Positions 14,704-22,974 of a stretch of 25,706 bases of DNA are shown piece by piece (positions within the stretch are counted from its first letter, which is position 1; the number at the start of each line of letters is the position of its first letter). Where the stretch lies: the NCBI GenBank assembly GCA_902766915.1, contig CACXFN010000057.1:1-25706 (forward strand). Direction: 5' to 3'. A model generated the notes under the pieces. That model searched no databases and had not been told where the DNA came from. It worked only from the letters and a program-made list of their open reading frames with translations. The position numbers and the translations under genes are program-made. The DNA is from an uncultured Eubacteriales bacterium. Lineage in GTDB: Bacteria; Bacillota; Clostridia; Peptostreptococcales; Anaerovoracaceae.

Positions 14704-15786
14704 ATGACGAAGGTTGATATTTTTTCCGGATTCCTGGGAGCAGGGAAAACAACGCTTATAAGAAAACTAATCCAAGAAGCCTATCAGGGTGAACAGGTAG
14801 TGCTTATAGAAAACGAATTTGGAGATATAGGTGTAGACAGTGAATTCCTTAGAGATTCCGGAGTCAAAATAAATGAAATGAATTCAGGTTGCATCTGCTG
14901 TTCCCTGGTGGGAGACTTTGGTATTGCCTTAAATCAGGTAATTGAAGAATTTTCTCCGGACAGAATACTAATTGAACCCTCCGGTGTGGGTAAACTAAGT
15001 GACGTAATTTTGGCTGTAGAGAATCTGAATAATGATGAGATAGAGCTAAATGGGTTTACCACAGTAGTGGATGCGAAGAAGTGTAAGATGTATATGAAGA
15101 ACTTTGGCGAATTCTTTAATAATCAAATTGAGAATGCCAGTGCCATAGTGCTTAGTCATACACAGGGTTTGGGTCAGGAAAAACTAGGACAGGTTGTGGA
15201 GATGTTAAAGGAGCACAATCCTGATGCGGAAATAATCACAACGGAATGGGACGACCTGACGGGGTTGCAGATTTTGGAGACCATGGAAAAAAGGAGTGGA
15301 ATAGCTGCAGAGCTGGCAAGACTTGCAGGTGAAGTTGAGGAGGAGCACCACCATCATCACCATCATGATCACGATCACGACCACGATCACGAACATTGCG
15401 ACCATGAACACGGTCATTGCGTACATGATCACGATCACGATCATTGCGACCATGATCACGATCACCATCACCACCATGACCATGATCACGATCATCATCA
15501 CCATCATGCAGATGAGGTGTTCCAAAGTGTGGGTGTAGAGACCCTAAAGAAATTCTCTATGGATGAGATTAAGAATTATCTTAATGAGCTCTCTAACTTT
15601 ACAGCATACGGGCAAGTTCTTAGAGCAAAAGGTGTTGTAGAAGGTATTGATGGTGAGTGGATTCACTTCGATTATGTTCCTGGAGAACCGGATGTTAGAA
15701 CAGGTCCTGCCGGCACTACAGGTATGATTTGTGTCATCGGTGCCGGACTGGAAGAGGACGCGGTAAAGGAACTGTTCGGAATCTAA
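14704..15786 (+). CDS. COG0523 (CobW/G3E) GTPase with long His/Asp-rich metal-binding insert
   Basis: G3E-family P-loop GTPase, probably a metallochaperone or metal-insertion protein in the cytoplasm (the family includes YciC/ZigA for zinc, CobW for cobalt, and nitrile hydratase activators). Walker A is GFLGAGKTT (9-17), the ENEFGDIG switch region follows, and the metal-binding GCICC motif is at 62-66. The base-recognition motif, usually NKxD, is replaced by SHTQ in VLSHTQGLG. Residues 215-268 are a low-complexity stretch of about 33 His among 54 residues with Asp, Glu and three Cys. A CobW C-terminal domain follows (about 275-360). Zinc is the likeliest metal by family, but nickel or cobalt is possible. 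No clear Zur box was recognised upstream. It is followed 51 bases later by a second, divergent member. Confidence 0.88.
   Translation: MTKVDIFSGFLGAGKTTLIRKLIQEAYQGEQVVLIENEFGDIGVDSEFLRDSGVKINEMNSGCICCSLVGDFGIALNQVIEEFSPDRILIEPSGVGKLSDVILAVENLNNDEIELNGFTTVVDAKKCKMYMKNFGEFFNNQIENASAIVLSHTQGLGQEKLGQVVEMLKEHNPDAEIITTEWDDLTGLQILETMEKRSGIAAELARLAGEVEEEHHHHHHHDHDHDHDHEHCDHEHGHCVHDHDHDHCDHDHDHHHHHDHDHDHHHHHADEVFQSVGVETLKKFSMDEIKNYLNELSNFTAYGQVLRAKGVVEGIDGEWIHFDYVPGEPDVRTGPAGTTGMICVIGAGLEEDAVKELFGI
15346..15507 (+). repeat. Low-complexity CAY/GAY (His/Asp) repeat within the CobW-like gene
   Basis: The codons here are almost all CAT/CAC and GAT/GAC, giving short imperfect iterations such as CATGATCACGATCACGA. 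This is coding low complexity for the His-rich insert and a likely site for length variation, not a CRISPR or satellite array. Confidence 0.85.
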
Positions 15787-15825
15787 TTAGACTTTTACTT
15801 AAATTGGGTTTGTTAGAATTGATTC

Positions 15826-15830
15826 AGGAG
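15826..15830 (+). promoter_or_regulatory. Ribosome binding site supporting a TTG start
   Basis: AGGAG lies seven bases before the TTG at 15838. No ATG or GTG occurs in frame at a better distance, and the protein's first conserved residues (IPVYLFTGFL) begin soon after. Confidence 0.75.
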
Positions 15831-15837
15831 ATAAGAA

Positions 15838-16815
15838 TTGAATAGCAGAGAATATGTAAAAGAAATACCCGTGTATCTTTTCACAGGTTTCCTGGAAAGC
15901 GGTAAGACAACATTTATCCAGGAGGTGCTGGAGGGAAGTGACTTTAATAATGGTGAAAAGAGTTTGCTGCTGGTTTGTGAAGAAGGAGAAGTGGAGTATG
16001 ACCCTTCTTCCTTTAATGGAGACCCGAAGAACATAGATATAGAAATCATTGATAGTGAAGAGGACATCAATCCTGATTATTTGGATGCCTTGATTAGCAA
16101 GCATAATTCGGAAAGAGTCATCATAGAATATAACGGAATGTGGCTATTGGAAAAACTGTTCACGGGAATGCCTGAGAACTGGATTGTTTATCAGGAAATG
16201 ACCTTTTCAGACGCCACCACCTTTTTAACCTTCAATCAGAATATGAGGCAGCAGGTTTTTGATAAACTGAAGACGGCAGACCTGGTGGTGTTTAATCGTT
16301 GTGATAGAGAGACCTTTACTGAAGATATAAAAATTGAGTTCCATAAAATAGTAAGGGTTGCCAATAAGAAGAATCAGATCATCTATGAATATGGACCCAA
16401 CGATACCGAGCCTGATACTATAGAGGATCCGCTTCCCTTCGATATAGAAGCAAATCCTATTGCCATAAAGGAAGAGGATTTCGCTGAATGGTACAGGGAT
16501 GTAAATGATGAGGCAGAGAAATACGATGGAAAGAGAGTGGTGGTAAAAGGTCGCGTTGCCAAAGGGCCGGGACTACCTGAAAGGAGTTTCGTATTTGGCA
16601 GACATGTTATGACCTGCTGTGCGGCTGATATTCAATTTGCCGGATTGTTGGCAGTTTATGAAAGAACTAACAACGTCAAGCATGGTGGATGGGTGGACAT
16701 AGACGCAATCATCAAGGTTGAGGAAACTCCTGTCTATGGGGAAGCCGGTCCCGTATTATATTGTGAAAGTGTTAAGGCTTCTCTTCCTGCAGATCCCGAG
16801 GTTGCAACCTTTTAA
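15838..16815 (+). CDS. CobW-like GTPase fused to a YcgQ/DUF1980 C-terminal domain
   Basis: A two-domain protein of 325 residues. The N-terminal part (about 8-190) is a G3E-like GTPase: Walker A GFLESGKTT (17-25), RVIIEYNGMW where family members have the IEPSG element, and NRCD (153-156) at the NKxD position. It lacks the GCxCC metal motif; VCEEGEVEYD stands in its place. The C-terminal part (about 222-322) resembles the C-terminal domain of YcgQ/TIGR03943 proteins: YDGKRVVVKGRV, RHVMTCCAADIQFAGL with the C260-C261 pair, and GWVDIDAIIKVEE. YcgQ normally has N-terminal membrane helices and pairs with the permease YcgR, a neighbour absent here. A role in metal delivery together with the upstream GTPase is inference. 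It uses a TTG start and overlaps the next gene by one base. Confidence 0.78.
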   Translation: MNSREYVKEIPVYLFTGFLESGKTTFIQEVLEGSDFNNGEKSLLLVCEEGEVEYDPSSFNGDPKNIDIEIIDSEEDINPDYLDALISKHNSERVIIEYNGMWLLEKLFTGMPENWIVYQEMTFSDATTFLTFNQNMRQQVFDKLKTADLVVFNRCDRETFTEDIKIEFHKIVRVANKKNQIIYEYGPNDTEPDTIEDPLPFDIEANPIAIKEEDFAEWYRDVNDEAEKYDGKRVVVKGRVAKGPGLPERSFVFGRHVMTCCAADIQFAGLLAVYERTNNVKHGGWVDIDAIIKVEETPVYGEAGPVLYCESVKASLPADPEVATF

Positions 16816-17684
16816 TGAGTGTTATGGAACGAGAGTACAAATGTTATAAAGAATACTTTGAGGTTATGGCTCACGATGTTGATGCGAATAACAACATAAA
16901 GCCCTCTGTATTGGTAAAGTTCCTTCAGGAAACAGCCAATCATCATATGAGGGATAGAAAGCCAACCTATTATGAACTCTTCTCCCAGGGGAAGAGTTAT
17001 ATTCTCATAAGGATGAAGGTGGAAATAAAAGGAGCTCTCCATCCCTATGATAGAGTTGAAGTATCCACATGGACCAGTATAAATAAGGGGGCAACATTCA
17101 AAAGAAACTATATTCTCAAAAAGATAGAATCGGGTAATTCTCTTTATGAAGATGATTTGGAATCAAGTAGTGATGAGATAATAGCTCTGGGGTATAGTGA
17201 ATGGGCAGTTGTGAATATAAATACCGGGAATATATACCGTGTGGAAGATATTGATACTTCAAATTTTGAAGTGGATGAGCCTTTAGAATTATCTATTCCA
17301 ACAAAGTTTCATTTTCCGAAGGGTTTGGAAATGGAACACTGTGGAAGCAAACATATTGAGTATACTGATTGTGATATGAACCTCCATATGAATAATACCC
17401 TATATCAAGATATGTTGTGGAACTGTATTCCGGATGTGGAGCATAAGAATCTGGTAGGATTTACGATGCGTTTTATGAGGGAAGGTGCCTATGGAAAGAC
17501 GATGGATATTTATAGAGCACCGGCTGATGATTTACTTGATAATTGTATGAATGAGGGGATGACTCCTGATGGTCATGCCAATGCCAATGAAGCCTGGTAT
17601 TTGAAAAGCATGATAGATGAATCGGAAACAAATGTGGAAGCAATATTCTATATAGAGAGTCCAAGAACCTTAAAAAATTATTAA
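16815..17684 (+). CDS. Acyl-ACP thioesterase (FatA/FatB-like, double hotdog)
   Basis: Hydrolyses acyl-ACP to free fatty acid, ending or diverting fatty acid synthesis. The 289 residues contain two hotdog domains: about 5-145 (with IKPSVLVKFLQETANHH and GKSYILIRMKVEI) and about 170-289. The catalytic-type motif DMNLHMNNTLYQ places N189 and H191, as in the plant-type DxNxHVNN motif. The ATG shares its A with the TAA of the upstream GTPase gene, so translation is coupled. A second in-frame ATG at 16824 gives a three-residue shorter protein and cannot be excluded. Why a thioesterase is coupled to metal GTPases is not clear; the overlap may simply reflect operon packing. Confidence 0.87.
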   Translation: MSVMEREYKCYKEYFEVMAHDVDANNNIKPSVLVKFLQETANHHMRDRKPTYYELFSQGKSYILIRMKVEIKGALHPYDRVEVSTWTSINKGATFKRNYILKKIESGNSLYEDDLESSSDEIIALGYSEWAVVNINTGNIYRVEDIDTSNFEVDEPLELSIPTKFHFPKGLEMEHCGSKHIEYTDCDMNLHMNNTLYQDMLWNCIPDVEHKNLVGFTMRFMREGAYGKTMDIYRAPADDLLDNCMNEGMTPDGHANANEAWYLKSMIDESETNVEAIFYIESPRTLKNY

Positions 17685-17720
17685 ATTCACATGGTTTCTG
17701 TAGAATAAACCCAATAAATA

Positions 17721-17729
17721 TGCTACAAT
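17721..17729 (+). promoter_or_regulatory. Extended -10 promoter of the L,D-transpeptidase gene
   Basis: TGCTACAAT is an extended -10 (TGN plus TACAAT). No good -35 exists at 17 bases (TAGAAT), which is acceptable for an extended -10 site. Transcription would start near 17736, about 28 bases before the TTG start. Confidence 0.45.
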
Positions 17730-17747
17730 ATATGCGATTTTCTGTAA

Positions 17748-17753
17748 AAGGGG
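17748..17753 (+). promoter_or_regulatory. Ribosome binding site supporting a TTG start
   Basis: AAGGGG lies 10 bases before the TTG at 17764. The next in-frame ATG lies deep in the extracellular domain, beyond the membrane anchor, so the TTG is the sensible start. Confidence 0.65.
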
Positions 17754-17763
17754 AATTTGGGAA

Positions 17764-19233
17764 TTGTCCAAGCACGATAAGAAAAAATACAAAGACAAAG
17801 AAAATAATTTGGCTACAGGCAATCAAAATGAGGCCAAAGAAAAGAATCCTAAAAGACCAGCTATTATAATAGCTGCTGTTTTGGTTCCTATCCTTGCGGT
17901 TTATTTGGGTGGAGCAGCGTTCTTCAGCAAGAACTTTGTTCCAAACACCACTTTTGACGGAAGGGATTTTTCTTTTAAAAGCCCCGACCTGATTGCGGAA
18001 GCAATGGAGGAGGATACCAGTAATCGTGTAATCACCCTGAAGGAAATCGATGGTGAGGAAAAGATTTCATTGCATCAGGATCTGGATTATGTCAAAACGG
18101 CAGAAGCTCCTGCAGAAGGTTGGATTACAGGAAAGACCTCATGGACCTGGCCCAAATACTTGTTTGTGAAAAACGAACTGGAGGGTGAGGTTAATATTAA
18201 TTACAATAAGGAGAAACTCAACCAGGCAATAGACAATCTTAATGCCATGAATCCTGATAATATAAGAGAACCGAAGGATGCTTATCTTGGTCAAAACGGA
18301 GATAAGTATGAAATAGTTCCGGAAGATAGAGGAACTGAAATCATTCGGGAAAAACTGCTAAGTGCATTGGAAGACGGAATTGACAATCATGTGGATGAAA
18401 TAGACTTAGTCGAATCGGATTGCTATACAAAGCCAAAGGTATTAAGTGATGATCCTTCATTGACGGAAACCTATGAGAAATACAAGTCAATTAATTTCCA
18501 AAAGATATCCATCGATATGACGGGTGTAACAGAAATTCTGGAAACCCCGGACATAATTAATTTATATAGCGGCAATGAACCGTCTAAGGATAAAATAAGA
18601 GAATATGCCAGGGAACTTGCATATCAATATGATACATATGAGGAACCGAGATATTTTGTGAATTCATATGGTTATGAGATGAGCGTAGGAACGGGTGCGG
18701 ATACTTATGGCTTTTTATTGGATGTAGAAGGTACGACGGAGCGCCTTTACAGTCTTATGAAGGAAAAGAAAACAGCTGATACTACTCCGGTATGGACATC
18801 GACAGGCTGGACCAGGTTGGAAAACGGAAGTGATATTGGTGGAACCTATATTGAAATCTCCATTGACGATCAAAGGCTATGGGCTTACATGGGAGGCGAT
18901 TTGGTTTTATCCACTGATGTAGTTACGGGAAACTATAAGAAGAATGATACACCAAGAGGTGTGTTTGCAATTCTTGGCAAGGAGAGGGACACTCACCTAA
19001 AGGGGCAGGAAGCTTTACCGAATGGTAAAATAGATAAGTGGGATTCCTTCGTTAACTTCTGGATGGCCATCAATTGGTCCGGAGTTGGACTTCACAATGC
19101 GCCCTGGAGAAATGCTTTCGGAGGAACCATCTATCAGGGAGGTGGTTCTCACGGATGCATAAACATGGACTATAATTCTGCCCAATACCTATACAATAAT
19201 TATGAATACGGAACACCGGTAGTTGTCTGGTAA
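17764..19233 (+). CDS. L,D-transpeptidase (YkuD) with N-terminal membrane anchor and peptidoglycan-binding domains
   Basis: Wall-modifying enzyme that forms 3-3 crosslinks or attaches groups to peptidoglycan, acting outside the membrane. It has a very basic N-terminus (KHDKKKYKDK), one transmembrane helix (about 33-54), and an extracellular region of about 60-330 that resembles the YoaR-like 'putative peptidoglycan binding' repeats. The YkuD catalytic domain (about 355-489) includes GTYIEISIDDQRLWAYMGG, the conserved His in GVGLHNAPWR, and GGSHGCINM with H463 and the nucleophile C465. At 489 residues it matches the large clostridial L,D-transpeptidases. It starts with TTG and has its own probable promoter. 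The gene is followed by a short 12-base tandem repeat and the convergent ABC permease gene. Confidence 0.93.
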   Translation: MSKHDKKKYKDKENNLATGNQNEAKEKNPKRPAIIIAAVLVPILAVYLGGAAFFSKNFVPNTTFDGRDFSFKSPDLIAEAMEEDTSNRVITLKEIDGEEKISLHQDLDYVKTAEAPAEGWITGKTSWTWPKYLFVKNELEGEVNINYNKEKLNQAIDNLNAMNPDNIREPKDAYLGQNGDKYEIVPEDRGTEIIREKLLSALEDGIDNHVDEIDLVESDCYTKPKVLSDDPSLTETYEKYKSINFQKISIDMTGVTEILETPDIINLYSGNEPSKDKIREYARELAYQYDTYEEPRYFVNSYGYEMSVGTGADTYGFLLDVEGTTERLYSLMKEKKTADTTPVWTSTGWTRLENGSDIGGTYIEISIDDQRLWAYMGGDLVLSTDVVTGNYKKNDTPRGVFAILGKERDTHLKGQEALPNGKIDKWDSFVNFWMAINWSGVGLHNAPWRNAFGGTIYQGGGSHGCINMDYNSAQYLYNNYEYGTPVVVW

Positions 19234-19236
19234 TTG

Positions 19237-19269
19237 CAAATTAAACAGCGAATTAAACAGCGAATTAAA
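19237..19269. repeat. 12-base tandem repeat between convergent genes
   Basis: CAAATTAAACAG, CGAATTAAACAG and CGAATTAAA stand head to tail (19237-19248, 19249-19260, 19261-19269), in the 44-base gap between the L,D-transpeptidase and permease stop codons. No hairpin terminator is visible here. Confidence 0.8.
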
Positions 19270-19277
19270 TAAGAGAT

Positions 19278-21947
19278 TTATTCAACGGACTTAAGGGATT
19301 CAGCCATGCTGATCCCTTTTAGTTTAAAGTAAAGTGCGAACATAACAATTCCTGCGAAGACGAAGGTTAATATAAAGGATAGGAAATAACTGATAGGTAA
19401 GATTCTAATGGGGAAGAAAATCATGTCCACTTTTATTTCGTTGATGACGAAGGCATGTAACAGTTTCCCCAGAAGTAAACCTATCAAGGCGCTAATTCCC
19501 GTTAGAAATACATTTTCTCTAAAAACATAGGCAGATGTTTCATTAGGATAGAATCCCAAAACCTTTATGGTGGCGATTTCTCTAATTCTTTCAGTGATAT
19601 TGATATTGGTCAGATTGTAAATGACTATAAAGGCAAGAGCGCCGGCAGCAGCAACTACAACATAGACTATGGAATTCAGACTCTTCATCATGTTTGCGAT
19701 TCGATGTTTGAATTCGTCAGCAAGAGCAACTGAAGTTACCCCATCTATTTCTCTAACCTTGGCTGCGGTTTGGTTTAGATCATCTTCTCTTTTTTCAGCT
19801 GAAACTAATTCTTTTTCTCCGTCACTGGGTTCATCGTAAATTACGAAGGCAGTATTGTACTTGGGCTTGCGTCCAAACTCTTTTTCAAAGGTTTCGGGAT
19901 TTACATAACCGTAATTGTAAATGTAGTTTTCGCAAATTGCTGATACAGTGAACGCTGCAGTGTTTAAATCATCATCCTGCAATGTGCAGGTATCACCTAT
20001 CTCCAAATTATGTCTGCGAGCAAAGCTTTCGCATATAATGATTTCACCATCCTTTGGAGGATTGACTTTTACGCCTCTGTAATGGAGGTCGATGAACTTG
20101 TCTATGTCATCATAGTCTGCTGCAATCAATCTCATGGGATTACTGGCGTTTCCATAATAGTCCATTGTAATCTGCTCGCAAAAGAGGATATCACTACCGT
20201 AGGATTCGTCTTTAACTTCCTTGATGAAATCCTGGCGATCGCTATCTGTGAATTCATCATCGAAGACGACGGTATAATCATAAAGTGAAATCTCGGAATA
20301 TTGCAGGTCCGCAACGTGACTTATAGAATCCATTATTCCGAAGCCGGTTAAAAGTAGGGCGGTGCATCCGCTTATTCCAACTATCATCATTAGGAATCTT
20401 TTTTTGTACCTGAAAATATTTCTGAGAGAAACCTTATATAAAAAACTAATTCTTTCCCAGATAAAACCTATTCGTTCCAGGAGTATGCGTTTTCCGGGAT
20501 TAGGTGATTTGGGTCTGATTAATTCTGCAGGAACCTCCTTGGTATCAGCTAAACATGAAAACAATGTAGACCCCATTGTGCATGCTATGGCAACCAAAAT
20601 TGTTATAATGCCCAACTTAGCGTTTAGAACGAAGTTAACGCTATCTGAGAAATCATACATCATGGTATATGCATTCCAAATAACATAGGGGAATAGGAAT
20701 GATCCACCGAAGAATCCTATTAGGCCTCCGATGATTGATGCAGATCCGGAATAGAACAGATAGGTGGATATAATGGAGAGTGTATTGTAGCCCAATGCCT
20801 TTAGAACTCCGATTTGTGTCCTTTGTTCGTCCACCATGCGAGTCATGGTGGTGATGCAAACCAATGCGGCTACTAAGAAAAAGAATATTGGGAATACTTT
20901 GGCGATGCTATTAATGATGCCGGTGTCGTTTTCGAAACAAACATAGCCTACATTGGTGTCGCGATCCAGAGAATACACCCGAGGTTTATCAAAGGGAGGA
21001 TCAGGCATAGCGCCTAATTCCTTATCAAAAGTTTCTCCCGCTTCCTTTTCGATTTCTTCTCGAACTTTGTCGGCCATGGGACCGTATTGGGATAGGTCGC
21101 CGGCAGAATCGATTGCTTCCTGAATTACCTCTTTTCGTTTGTCTGAAACCTCTTTATTGTATTCCTCTACGTATTCATCATACAGTTTGTCGTACCTTGA
21201 TTGCGCAGCTGACTTAAAGTCCTGCTCCATCTTCTTTTCTGTTTCATTGATTTTATCTTTATATTCATGGGAATAAATCTTCTCATAATCGCCAACCAAG
21301 GTATAGATAGAGGTGTAATAATCACAATCAAAACCATCATCTCTCATGTATATAAAGCCGGAGACGGTGCCGCTTCCAACAGAGGTTGTTCCTCTTTCAT
21401 AATTCATATAAAGAGGGGAACTGATAGTTCCAACTACGGTGTATTCTCTTTTTGCCATTAAGTCCAATGTGTCTTCATCATTTTCTTCTGAGATTGAAAT
21501 CTTTTTTCCTATCAGGGATTCTCCATTAAGGGATTCACCGATTTGCCAAACATCATCGATTACACATTCATTGGCTTTTTCCGGCATACGACCTGCGGAA
21601 ATAACAGGTAGATTGATTTTTTCCGGAATGGAAATGGTTTTAAAGACAAGGGCTTTATTGTCGTTGATATCGTAGAGTACATCAAGGGTTATGGAGCCTT
21701 CAGCTTCCTTTACATAATCTTGGGATTTTATTTCTGCCAGGGATTCCTCATCAAACCCCAAGGTTGAAATGCCTTGATAATCATAGAATGAAACATTACT
21801 TAGATAATCATCGCCGGTTGAAAGCATGGCTTCCTGACTAACCTTTAATCCGCTAAAAAAACCAACACCAAGAGCGACGATTGCAAGAATCGCGAAATAT
21901 CTCCCGAAGGTCCTTTTGATTTCTCTAAAAATTGATTTTTTTAGCAT
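19278..21947 (-). CDS. ABC transporter permease, FtsX-like (MacB-type), large
   Basis: Membrane subunit of a type VII ABC transporter, 889 residues. TM1 is at about 17-34. A large extracytoplasmic domain (about 40-345) follows, with a charged, probably coiled-coil helix stretch near 225-310. The first FtsX domain has three helices (about 347-465), and a further helix lies at about 518-537. A second extracytoplasmic domain follows, and then the C-terminal FtsX domain with three helices (about 758-875). Coupling segments EQRTQIGVLKALGY and ERIREIATIKVLGF are the conserved cytoplasmic signatures. Such two-FtsX-domain permeases act in lipoprotein, peptide or antimicrobial handling; the substrate here is unknown. 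It begins 15 bases after the ATPase stop, with no clear Shine-Dalgarno. Confidence 0.92.
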   Translation of the reverse strand: MLKKSIFREIKRTFGRYFAILAIVALGVGFFSGLKVSQEAMLSTGDDYLSNVSFYDYQGISTLGFDEESLAEIKSQDYVKEAEGSITLDVLYDINDNKALVFKTISIPEKINLPVISAGRMPEKANECVIDDVWQIGESLNGESLIGKKISISEENDEDTLDLMAKREYTVVGTISSPLYMNYERGTTSVGSGTVSGFIYMRDDGFDCDYYTSIYTLVGDYEKIYSHEYKDKINETEKKMEQDFKSAAQSRYDKLYDEYVEEYNKEVSDKRKEVIQEAIDSAGDLSQYGPMADKVREEIEKEAGETFDKELGAMPDPPFDKPRVYSLDRDTNVGYVCFENDTGIINSIAKVFPIFFFLVAALVCITTMTRMVDEQRTQIGVLKALGYNTLSIISTYLFYSGSASIIGGLIGFFGGSFLFPYVIWNAYTMMYDFSDSVNFVLNAKLGIITILVAIACTMGSTLFSCLADTKEVPAELIRPKSPNPGKRILLERIGFIWERISFLYKVSLRNIFRYKKRFLMMIVGISGCTALLLTGFGIMDSISHVADLQYSEISLYDYTVVFDDEFTDSDRQDFIKEVKDESYGSDILFCEQITMDYYGNASNPMRLIAADYDDIDKFIDLHYRGVKVNPPKDGEIIICESFARRHNLEIGDTCTLQDDDLNTAAFTVSAICENYIYNYGYVNPETFEKEFGRKPKYNTAFVIYDEPSDGEKELVSAEKREDDLNQTAAKVREIDGVTSVALADEFKHRIANMMKSLNSIVYVVVAAAGALAFIVIYNLTNINITERIREIATIKVLGFYPNETSAYVFRENVFLTGISALIGLLLGKLLHAFVINEIKVDMIFFPIRILPISYFLSFILTFVFAGIVMFALYFKLKGISMAESLKSVE

Positions 21948-21962
21948 GGAATTTTTAAGGCA

Positions 21963-22664
21963 CTACCATTCTATTTCTTCGACAGGAGTGGGGTTGGGGT
22001 TTTTAACTACTTCGATTACGGAACCGTTTTTCACTTTAATAATTCTGTCTGCCATAGCAGTGATGGCTTGGTTGTGAGTGATGATGACTATAGTCATTCC
22101 GGTTTTTTTACCGGTATCCTGGAGCAGTTTTAAGATTGACTTTCCCGTATTGTAATCCAGGGCGCCGGTTGGTTCATCGCAAAGTAAGAGTTTCGGGTTT
22201 TTAGCCAGAGCTCTGGCTATGGCCACTCGTTGTTGCTCTCCTCCTGACAACTGAGAAGGAAAGTTGTTCTTACGCTCAGATAATCCCACCATTTCCAATA
22301 CTTCATCCGGATTAATGGGATTTTTACAGATTTGTATGGCTAAAGATACATTCTCTAAAGCGGTCAGATTTTGAATTAAATTATAGAATTGAAAAACGAA
22401 ACCTATATCGTGTCTACGATAGGTTGTTAACTCCTTTTGAGTAAGGTCGGAGATGATTCGGTCGCCCAGTCTAACAGTTCCGGAGGTTAGCTGATCCATG
22501 CCTCCCAGAATATTAAGCAAGGTGGTTTTTCCGGCACCGGAAGCACCGACGATTACTGCTATTTCGCCTTCATCTATTTCAAAACTGGCGTCGCGGAGGG
22601 CTTCAATATCAATTTCGCCTACGCGATATATTTTTTTTACATTGGATAATTCTACAAAACTCAT
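21963..22664 (-). CDS. ABC transporter ATP-binding protein (MacB/LolD-like)
   Basis: ATPase partner of the downstream FtsX-like permease, 233 residues. It has Walker [10 protein letters not shown] (40-48), Q-loop Q92, signature LSGGE (139-143), Walker B LLLCDEP with D163/E164, and H197. The family is that of LolD/MacB/BceA mechanotransmitters. All catalytic residues are canonical, in contrast to the LSAGE variant of FtsE in this window. It is the first gene of the two-gene minus-strand operon, expressed from a promoter at 22702-22730. The start is preceded only by a weak GAAAG. No two-component system, which often accompanies Bce-type transporters, lies next to it. Confidence 0.93.
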   Translation of the reverse strand: MSFVELSNVKKIYRVGEIDIEALRDASFEIDEGEIAVIVGASGAGKTTLLNILGGMDQLTSGTVRLGDRIISDLTQKELTTYRRHDIGFVFQFYNLIQNLTALENVSLAIQICKNPINPDEVLEMVGLSERKNNFPSQLSGGEQQRVAIARALAKNPKLLLCDEPTGALDYNTGKSILKLLQDTGKKTGMTIVIITHNQAITAMADRIIKVKNGSVIEVVKNPNPTPVEEIEW

Positions 22665-22693
22665 CTTTCATTCAAAAATATAATGTGATAGTC

Positions 22694-22740
22694 ATTACAG
22701 TATTTTACCATTAGGAGGATAACAATTCAATAACTGTAAT
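22694..22740. promoter_or_regulatory. Inverted repeat flanking the ABC operon promoter (possible operator)
   Basis: ATTACAGT (22694-22701) and ACTGTAAT (22733-22740) are exact 8-base inverted copies. On the minus strand one arm lies two bases upstream of the -35 and the other directly after the -10, so a dimeric or looping regulator would bracket the promoter. Confidence 0.5.
22702..22730 (-). promoter_or_regulatory. SigmaA-type promoter of the ABC transporter operon
   Basis: On the minus strand TTGAAT (22730-22725), a 17-base spacer and TAAAAT (22707-22702) precede the ATPase gene by about 37 bases. It matches four or more bases in each hexamer. Confidence 0.6.
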
Positions 22741-22974
22741 CTCCAATATATATAACGCCCTGTAATTTCTCGATATAAATAACGCACTTTTAAATAGCTA
22801 TTGAAGATGGTAAATCAGAGGTGGAGGAGGAAAAAACAATAAATCATAATGTAGTGTATATCTATGTGTCTTGTCTACTAAATATTGTGTTTCGTTTTTT
22901 TTAAATGGAAAAAAGGAAAAATCTGTGGGTGATATTTCTTAAAAAAAACTTAAATTAACACTATATTACCCAAA

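Noticed and set aside
15323..15538. CRISPR-like or satellite repeat, and small overlapping ORFs in the His-codon tract
   Set aside because: The periodicity comes from CAY/GAY codons in a long continuous CobW-like frame; there are no constant repeats with unique spacers, and the other frames give Thr/Ile or Val/Met low complexity.
22800..22920. Small ORF after GGTGGAGGAGG near 22820-22830
   Set aside because: The only ATG after this Shine-Dalgarno-like stretch is followed at once by a stop codon, so no peptide can be supported.
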